This document shows, one piece after another, positions 59,460 through 64,000 of a DNA stretch of 64,000 nucleotides. Source of the stretch: JAWSUT01 sp033549345 (GTDB taxonomy: Bacteria; Bacillota; Dethiobacteria; Dethiobacterales; Dethiobacteraceae); NCBI GenBank assembly GCA_033549345.1, contig JAWSUT010000013.1, positions 15,266 to 79,265 on the forward strand, given 5' to 3'. The notes under the pieces were generated by a model. That model was not told the DNA's origin and made no database searches. It was given only the letters and a program-made list of their open reading frames with translations. The position numbers were made by a program, and so were the translations under genes. The first letter of the stretch is position 1, and each line of letters opens with the position of its first letter.

Positions 59460-60521
59460 TTATACATTAAAACGGAAATTGATGATATCACCGTCCCGCA
59501 CGGGGTATTCCTTGCCTTCCAGGCGGAGTTTCCCCTGATCCCGGGCGTTTTTCATCGCCCCGCCAAGGGACATGAATTCTTCGTAGTTAATTACTTCTGC
59601 GCGGATAAAACCGCGTTCGATATCGGAATGGATTTTACCGGCCGCCTTTTTGGCCGGCAGTCCGGCTGAGATTGTCCAGGCCCGGACTTCATCTTCACCC
59701 ACAGTAAAGAAAGAGCAGAGGTTTAACAGTTCATAAGCGGCGCCTGCGATTCGGGCGATACCGGTTTCAGTCAGCCCGTATTCAGCCATAAATTCCAACT
59801 GCTCCTGTTTATCCATCCGGCTGATTTCCGCCTCCAGTGTGCCGCAGAATTCCACCAGCGGATACCCGGCCTCTGCGCAAAGTGCACTCAGCGCTTCCCG
59901 GCCCGGATAATCTTTTTCCTGCAGCTGCTCTTCATCCAGATTGACAGCCACCAAAACAGGACGGGAAGAAAGAAAAGCATAGTTGCGCATCACAGGCAGG
60001 TCTTCATCGCTCCAGTTCCCTGCCGAAAGTGGTTTCGTCTCCTCCAAAAGAACCTGGCATGCTTCCAGAACCCGCTGTTCATCAGGGGTTCGTTTTTTAT
60101 CTTTTTTGTCCTTGCCTTTGGTTAAGAGAGACTCCACCTGGCATAAGTCGGTTAAGACCATTTCCTGCAGGAAACTGGAAAAAGCCTGATCTGCTGTTAC
60201 CGGAACATCGGGCCAGGGCACAGAGGGATCATCATGGGCGCGGACGACCACAGCCAGCGCATCCAGAGCCTTTAAGCGACTGGCCGTTTCGCCGGTCAGC
60301 TCACAACCGCTGCCAAGGGACGGAAAATCTGCAAACTCCACCGTTGCATACGTTGTTTTCTTGGGCTTGTATATTGCGGAGAGCTGATCAATCCGCTCAT
60401 CAGGAACACGGGCCGCCCCCTGCGGTATACCGCCTTTGCTTCCCACGGGAGAAGCGCCTGTTAGCAGCTGAAACAATGTGGTTTTACCGGATAAGGCCGG
60501 GCCCACAATACCTATTTTCAT
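59460..60521 (-). CDS. divergent YchF-like GTPase/ATPase
   Basis: 353 residues of the Obg/YchF type. G1 is GPALSGKTT, where true YchF has GLPNVGKST; the G3 region is changed (EFADFPSLGSG in place of DIAGLV), and the base-recognition motif is VNLDEE. The C-terminal TGS domain (GKLRLEGKEYPVRDGDIINFRFNV) is present. The changes suggest a paralogue with altered nucleotide use rather than the housekeeping YchF. ATG 60521 lies behind GAGGTGG. Stands alone. Confidence 0.85.
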   Translation of the reverse strand: MKIGIVGPALSGKTTLFQLLTGASPVGSKGGIPQGAARVPDERIDQLSAIYKPKKTTYATVEFADFPSLGSGCELTGETASRLKALDALAVVVRAHDDPSVPWPDVPVTADQAFSSFLQEMVLTDLCQVESLLTKGKDKKDKKRTPDEQRVLEACQVLLEETKPLSAGNWSDEDLPVMRNYAFLSSRPVLVAVNLDEEQLQEKDYPGREALSALCAEAGYPLVEFCGTLEAEISRMDKQEQLEFMAEYGLTETGIARIAGAAYELLNLCSFFTVGEDEVRAWTISAGLPAKKAAGKIHSDIERGFIRAEVINYEEFMSLGGAMKNARDQGKLRLEGKEYPVRDGDIINFRFNV

Positions 60522-60570
60522 ATCATTTCCACCTCGCTTTACACATCATAGCGCAGGGACAGCAGTCCTG

Positions 60571-61449
60571 TCAACTGCGCCCTGCTGAGACCAGGTAGAC
60601 TCCCAGTCCGCTCAGGACAAGAGCGGCTCCGCCGATATGCAGCAGATGTGGAACTTCCCCAAAAATAATCAGCGCCAGTACAGTGGCAATCACAGGTTCG
60701 GCCAGAATCATCACAGAGACAAAAGACACTTCAATCCGGGCCAGTGCCCAGTTAAATACGGTATGACCGAGAATGGTGGGGAAGAGGGCCAGGGCGCCGA
60801 AAATAACCCACTCACGTGCGGGATAGGAAAAAAGCGGTGTTTGCGATACCCAGGCATAAGCAGCCAAAATGAGAAAAGCCACTGTATAGGTATGGGTGAC
60901 ATAGTTTAAATTCCCCATGGTTTTACGCAGATGACGGCCAAGCAAAAAATACCCTGAAACGGCAACAGCACCTCCCAGGGCCAGAAAATCCCCGGACAAG
61001 CCGTGTTCCGCCAGCCGCCAGTCTGCAAAAGCAATAAGAACGATTCCCGCCAGGGAAAGAAGCGTTCCGCCCAGTGCTTTGGCCCCGACTGTTTCACCGT
61101 AGAAAAAGCGGGAATAGGCCAATATAAATAAGGGATGCGTGGAGACGAGCACCACTGAGGCCGCCACACTTGTCATGTTCAGTGAAGAAAACCAGAGCAG
61201 AAAATGCAGGGCGAGAAATGCACCGGCCAACGCAGCGAGAGCCCTGTCCTTAGGTTTTGCCGCCCGAATCTCTCCGGAACTTGTATAAAACGCCAGGGGC
61301 GCCAAAAACAACAGTGACAAAAGGAGTCTGTTTGCTGCAATGGCCACGGGCGGGGCGTTACTTGCCCGCACAAAAAGAGCGGATGTGGAAACAGCCGCCA
61401 CAGCCGCCAGTACAGCAAGTTTGGTCTGAAATCGTTCCTTTTCAGTCAC
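60571..61449 (-). CDS. EamA/DMT family transporter
   Basis: 292 residues, ten predicted helices, made of two EamA repeats: ALFVRASNAPPVAIAANRLLLSLLFLAPLAF and GHTVFNWALARIEVSFVSVMILAEPVIATVLALIIFGE. These proteins export amino acids or other metabolites; the substrate cannot be given. GTG 61449 lies behind GGGGGA. Stands alone between YchF-like gene and the MntA/HepT pair. Confidence 0.9.
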   Translation of the reverse strand: MTEKERFQTKLAVLAAVAAVSTSALFVRASNAPPVAIAANRLLLSLLFLAPLAFYTSSGEIRAAKPKDRALAALAGAFLALHFLLWFSSLNMTSVAASVVLVSTHPLFILAYSRFFYGETVGAKALGGTLLSLAGIVLIAFADWRLAEHGLSGDFLALGGAVAVSGYFLLGRHLRKTMGNLNYVTHTYTVAFLILAAYAWVSQTPLFSYPAREWVIFGALALFPTILGHTVFNWALARIEVSFVSVMILAEPVIATVLALIIFGEVPHLLHIGGAALVLSGLGVYLVSAGRS

Positions 61450-61569
61450 GCTGCATTCCCCCTGGTATCTATTTCGTTACACCGGCAATCTTTCCTGCTT
61501 GCAGGAATGCAGTGGGCAAAAGCGAATAGAATAGAGTAAATGAGTATGGTATAAAACCGGAGGAAACAC

Positions 61570-61974
61570 ATGCTTGATTACAGACAGTTGCATATTCAGG
61601 TATTATCGCCAATCTTGGAAAAATACCCGCAAATCAGGCTGGGTTATGTCTTCGGATCGTATCTCTGCAGGCAAAACTTCAGGGATGTTGATATTGCAAT
61701 CCTCTTGGATACAGGCGCAGACAGATCTCCTTTTGCGGCGGGTGCACTGGGCTGCCGTATTGGCGAGGCACTTAGCCTGGGCTGCGACGTTGACCTGAAA
61801 ATTTTAAATGACTCACCGATTGAGTTCCGTTATGCCATTGTCCGGGGCGGCTGTCTTTTCTATGCCAGAAATGAGAAGGAAAGAGTGGACTTTGAAATAC
61901 AGGTCACCGACGACTATCTGGATTACCGTGAGATTCTGAATTGGTTTGATGCCCAGGGAGGTGCAAGCTGGTAA
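61570..61974 (+). CDS. MNT-domain nucleotidyltransferase (MntA-like antitoxin)
   Basis: 134 residues. The nucleotidyltransferase motif is G29-S30 ... D39-V-D41, with eight residues between GS and the DxD; most MntA proteins have ten. A third acidic position is in CDVDLKIL. It pairs with the HEPN gene that follows with a one-base overlap (TAATG). In known pairs MntA adds AMP groups to a tyrosine of the HEPN toxin and thus silences it. Confidence 0.85.
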   Translation: MLDYRQLHIQVLSPILEKYPQIRLGYVFGSYLCRQNFRDVDIAILLDTGADRSPFAAGALGCRIGEALSLGCDVDLKILNDSPIEFRYAIVRGGCLFYARNEKERVDFEIQVTDDYLDYREILNWFDAQGGASW

Positions 61975-62405
61975 TGCGTTACAGTGGCGAAGAAGATATG
62001 ATCAGGCAGCTGTCTCGGTTCGATGAAATATTGGCTGACTGGCGGCGTTACCGGGAGAAGATATCGCTGCGTGATCTTCTTGACAACAGAGATATCCGGA
62101 ACATGGTTCTTTATGCCATGCTGATTACAATTCAGGCTGCGATTCGTTCCGCCCATCATCTGATTGTACAGGATTATCTGCCTAAACCCGGGACGTATGA
62201 GGAAACATTTCTGATCTTACGTAAGGCCGGTATTCTGGATCAACAGATGGCTGATGATATGGCCAGGCTTTCTTCTTACAGACAGGGCCTGGTACATTCT
62301 CATGAGCATGTCGACTTGCGGGAAATCTATGAAATTCTCACCAATGATCTGCAGACGCTGGAGCTGTATAGAGCCAAGCTGGAAAAAATCATCAAGGAAA
62401 AGTAA
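61974..62405 (+). CDS. HEPN domain ribonuclease-like toxin (HepT-like)
   Basis: 143 residues, helical. The family's RX4H active-site motif is present as R103-QGLV-H108, but two places on, where HepT has tyrosine (RX4HXY, the residue that is AMPylated), there is His110. Tyr102 lies just before the arginine. It may be controlled differently or be non-toxic. ATG overlaps the stop of the nucleotidyltransferase gene. Confidence 0.85.
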   Translation: MRYSGEEDMIRQLSRFDEILADWRRYREKISLRDLLDNRDIRNMVLYAMLITIQAAIRSAHHLIVQDYLPKPGTYEETFLILRKAGILDQQMADDMARLSSYRQGLVHSHEHVDLREIYEILTNDLQTLELYRAKLEKIIKEK

Positions 62406-62415
62406 AAGTAAAAAA

Positions 62416-62445
62416 ATAGTCCGGCAGGAACCGGACTATCTTTTT
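62416..62445. terminator. bidirectional terminator after the HEPN gene
   Basis: ATAGTCCGG (62416-62424), six-base loop, CCGGACTAT (62431-62439), T run on the right and A run on the left. Confidence 0.82.
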
Positions 62446-62449
62446 ATTG

Positions 62450-63013
62450 TTAGTGTGCTGCGGGAGCTCCCGGTGCAGGCATATCTTCAGCCAGATGGCG
62501 TTCACGAAGTACCTGCTTTTCCTGAGCCGGTATCAGCCGGTCTACAAAAAGCCCCATCAGAATAATGGAGGGTATGTTTACGGCCGCCCGGGTCAGAGTG
62601 AGGTTCCAGCCCAGGGCTGTTGCCTCGAAAAGAAGCATGGGTATCTTCAATGTGGACCAGGAGAAAAGGAAGATAATGATGTTGGCAAAGCGTGCTCCTT
62701 TTTTCAGCATGGTCACGGCCACAGGGAATGCAACATACAGGGGACCTGCGGCTGCGGCGCCGAGTAGAATGCTCAGCATAATACCGCCTGCTCCCGATGT
62801 GTCGCCGAGGTGGCGGATGATCGTTTCACGCGGCACCCAGACCTCGAGTAAACCCAACAGGATAAAAATGGGAGGCAAAACGCCCAGCATTTCCCGAAAG
62901 TTATTTCCTGTACGGACTGTAATATCCCGTCCCAAAGGAGGGTGCCAGGCCCAGAGTGCCAGTGTGACGGCAATTAAAACCAGCGACAGCCAGTAGCGTT
63001 TAATTATCTCCAT
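62450..63013 (-). CDS. two-gene permease, second subunit (DUF318/ArsP-like)
   Basis: 187 residues, about five helices. LGVLPPIFILLGLLEVWVPRETIIRHLGDTSG, LLGAAAAGPLYVAFPVAVTMLKKGA and FLFSWSTLKIPMLLFEATALG resemble the conserved halves of permeases of the DUF318 (ArsP/YraQ) family, here split into two proteins. Some members export arsenicals or other compounds. Starts in an overlap of ten bases with the first subunit gene. Confidence 0.85.
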   Translation of the reverse strand: MEIIKRYWLSLVLIAVTLALWAWHPPLGRDITVRTGNNFREMLGVLPPIFILLGLLEVWVPRETIIRHLGDTSGAGGIMLSILLGAAAAGPLYVAFPVAVTMLKKGARFANIIIFLFSWSTLKIPMLLFEATALGWNLTLTRAAVNIPSIILMGLFVDRLIPAQEKQVLRERHLAEDMPAPGAPAAH

Positions 63014-63450
63014 GTAATCAGGCCTCCTACAATGAGCGCTACAATAAATGAGTACAGGAAAGCAATGCCGTTTCGCAGAAAAGTCTGGCGCTTGCCGAAA
63101 TAGCGGATTTCCAGTGGAGCTGTGATAAAACCAACCATCATTAAAGTGGAGATAAAGACAATAATCTGCGTAACGCCGGCTCCCGCATCCAGGAGTGACT
63201 TAGCCAGCGGAAAAGCGATAAACCCCGGAATCAGCGTGACCGACCCAATAAATGAAGTAATCATCATGCCGATAAACCCGCTTTGACCACCAACCAGTGA
63301 CCGGATAACGTGCGGTGGCGTCAGAGCCAACACAATGGCAATCAGAATCAGGATTGCTGAAAACTCAGGAAAAATCTTCAGGAATGCCTTTTGGGCTATT
63401 TTCAGTGATTTCTTCGTTTTCATGCGGTCCTGCCGAAACGAGTAAAGCAA
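63004..63450 (-). CDS. two-gene permease, first subunit, 5' end cut by an IS element
   Basis: 148 residues if started at TTG 63450, or 139 from ATG 63423; neither has a good ribosome site. GFITAPLEIRYFGKRQ, GSVTLIPGFIAFPLAKSLLDAGAG are typical of the family. Upstream of the chosen start the same frame codes SGNAGYIAALAGLLYSF, a plausible first helix, back to a stop at 63487-63489, so the natural start and a few residues are missing. The break falls where IS sequence begins. The gene has probably lost its own promoter and first codons and may be inactive. Confidence 0.75.
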   Translation of the reverse strand: MLYSFRQDRMKTKKSLKIAQKAFLKIFPEFSAILILIAIVLALTPPHVIRSLVGGQSGFIGMMITSFIGSVTLIPGFIAFPLAKSLLDAGAGVTQIIVFISTLMMVGFITAPLEIRYFGKRQTFLRNGIAFLYSFIVALIVGGLITWR

Positions 63451-63536
63451 TCCGGCCAGTGCAGCGATGTAACCTGCATTCCCGGATTATTATACCTATG
63501 ATCCCAAAAAACCCTTAAAAATAAGGGAAAATATTC

Positions 63537-63576
63537 TTGACAGATCTTGCCCCTAGGTATAAAATATACCTAGGGG
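63537..63576 (+). promoter_or_regulatory. transposase promoter with RBS-masking palindrome
   Basis: TTGACA (63537-63542), 17 bases, TAAAAT (63560-63565). The palindrome CCCCTAGGTATA (63550-63561)/TATACCTAGGGG (63565-63576) covers the -10 and ends in the G run of the ribosome site GGGGAGG. The native transcript would begin within the right arm. Confidence 0.6.
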
Positions 63577-63587
63577 AGGCGTTACAT

Positions 63588-64000
63588 ATGCCACGTGGAA
63601 CGCAGGTGATAAATGGCACCGAGTACGTCTATGAGTACGATTCCATCTGGGACAAGGAGAAGAAATACGGCACCCATAAGCGCAACTACATCGGAAAAAT
63701 CGTTGACGGCGAGTTCATCCCAAACAAGAAATATAAGCTTCAAATGCAGCTTGAAGAGAGCAGGAAACGGGGCCCGGTTCCGGTTACCGAGTGCAAGCGC
63801 AGGTTTTACGGGGCAACCTACCTCTTCGATGCGATCGGGGAAAAGTTGGGGGTTAGTGCAGATCTAAAAAAGTGCTTTCCAGAAACCTACAAAAAGATTC
63901 TCTCTGTAGCCTACTACCTGATCTTGGAGGACCGCAACTCCTTAAGCCGTTTTGGTAAATGGGCCCGCACCCACGTGCACCCCTTCGGCAAAGAGCTTCC
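63588..64000 (+). CDS. transposase, IS1634-like, N-terminal part
   Basis: The frame is open from ATG 63588 to the edge (137 residues visible). TEYVYEYDSIWDKEKKYGTHKRNYIGKIVDGEFIPNKKY at the N-terminus and FYGATYLFDAIGEKLGVSADLKKCFPETYKKILSVAYYLILEDRNSLSRFGKWARTH are typical of IS1634/IS4-supergroup transposases. The catalytic DDE residues lie outside the window. GGGGAGG is the ribosome site, 11 bases upstream. It reads away from the cut permease gene. Confidence 0.88.
   Translation, partial: MPRGTQVINGTEYVYEYDSIWDKEKKYGTHKRNYIGKIVDGEFIPNKKYKLQMQLEESRKRGPVPVTECKRRFYGATYLFDAIGEKLGVSADLKKCFPETYKKILSVAYYLILEDRNSLSRFGKWARTHVHPFGKEL

Larger units (their letters stand above)
63487..64000 (+). mobile_element. 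IS element, left part (IS1634-like), runs off right edge
   Basis: Marked by the loss of permease homology at about 63487 and by the transposase that starts at 63588. The left end is AT-rich with hairpins CCCTTA-AAAA-TAAGGG (63512-63527) and a 12-bp perfect palindrome (63550-63576). The exact end and terminal repeats cannot be set without the right end. Confidence 0.7.

Noticed and set aside
1..64000. tRNA, rRNA or CRISPR arrays
   Set aside because: No cloverleaf-like sequence, rRNA-like stretch or regularly spaced direct repeats were seen by eye; this is not a computed search.

Overview
The window looks like part of the chromosome of an endospore-forming, largely anaerobic Firmicute (clostridial or Dethiobacter-like). 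Spore genes are present: CotF-like coat proteins, and an alpha/beta SASP behind a forespore-type promoter. Rubredoxin, a desulforedoxin-type protein and an ADP-forming acyl-CoA synthetase fit an anaerobe. Ribosome binding sites are strong and TTG/GTG starts are common, which is also typical of Firmicutes. I cannot name the species. I saw no rRNA, tRNA or CRISPR array.

Layout. 1-6,970: the end of an RND efflux pump, an amidohydrolase, a DedA protein, an AMP-forming acyl-CoA synthetase with a structured leader, a translationally coupled small peptide/ATP-grasp pair, and two CotF-like coat genes. 7,100-13,500: an MBL hydrolase, an FtsA-like ATPase with a long tail of VNG repeats next to a Clp-fold protease, a pair of identical inverted palindromic repeats, and thiD and pfk. 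13,580-20,506: a complete phosphate regulon (Pho boxes, pstSCAB, phoU, phoPR). 20,565-24,936: a nitrogen island (ANTAR regulator, glnA, PII, amtB, PII) in which four leaders carry ANTAR-type hexaloop hairpins beside terminators. 24,934-36,570: rubredoxin, HD-GYP, desulforedoxin, OsmC, psuG/DUF1786, superoxide dismutase, Trk potassium uptake, GntP permease, SASP and endonuclease IV. 36,607-42,527: a membrane-anchored protein, a DRTGG protein coupled to an ADP-forming acyl-CoA synthetase, and a CCA-adding-type enzyme. 42,606-53,548: DegS/DegU followed by a full Tad/Flp pilus locus. 53,674-58,870: FliK-like and FlhB-like orphans, a soluble chemoreceptor, and a TetR-controlled ABC exporter. 58,996-64,000: YopX-like protein, a divergent YchF, an EamA transporter, a MntA/HepT-type pair, and a two-gene permease whose 5' end is cut by an IS element running off the right edge.

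How the genes work together. The Pst genes sit behind TTAACA repeats on an 11-bp period, the PhoP-box pattern, with phoPR just downstream. The nitrogen genes appear to be controlled by transcription antitermination through the ANTAR protein, which probably also regulates itself. The two Flp pilin genes share a duplicated 73-bp promoter module, and pilus localisation is tied to signalling by a response-regulator/TadZ fusion. The strongest candidates for something new are the ANTAR nitrogen regulon, the paired pilin promoters, and the peptide plus ATP-grasp operon. A short palindromic repeat occurs as an exact inverted pair beside thiD and again at the end of the SASP gene, where it supplies the stop codon.
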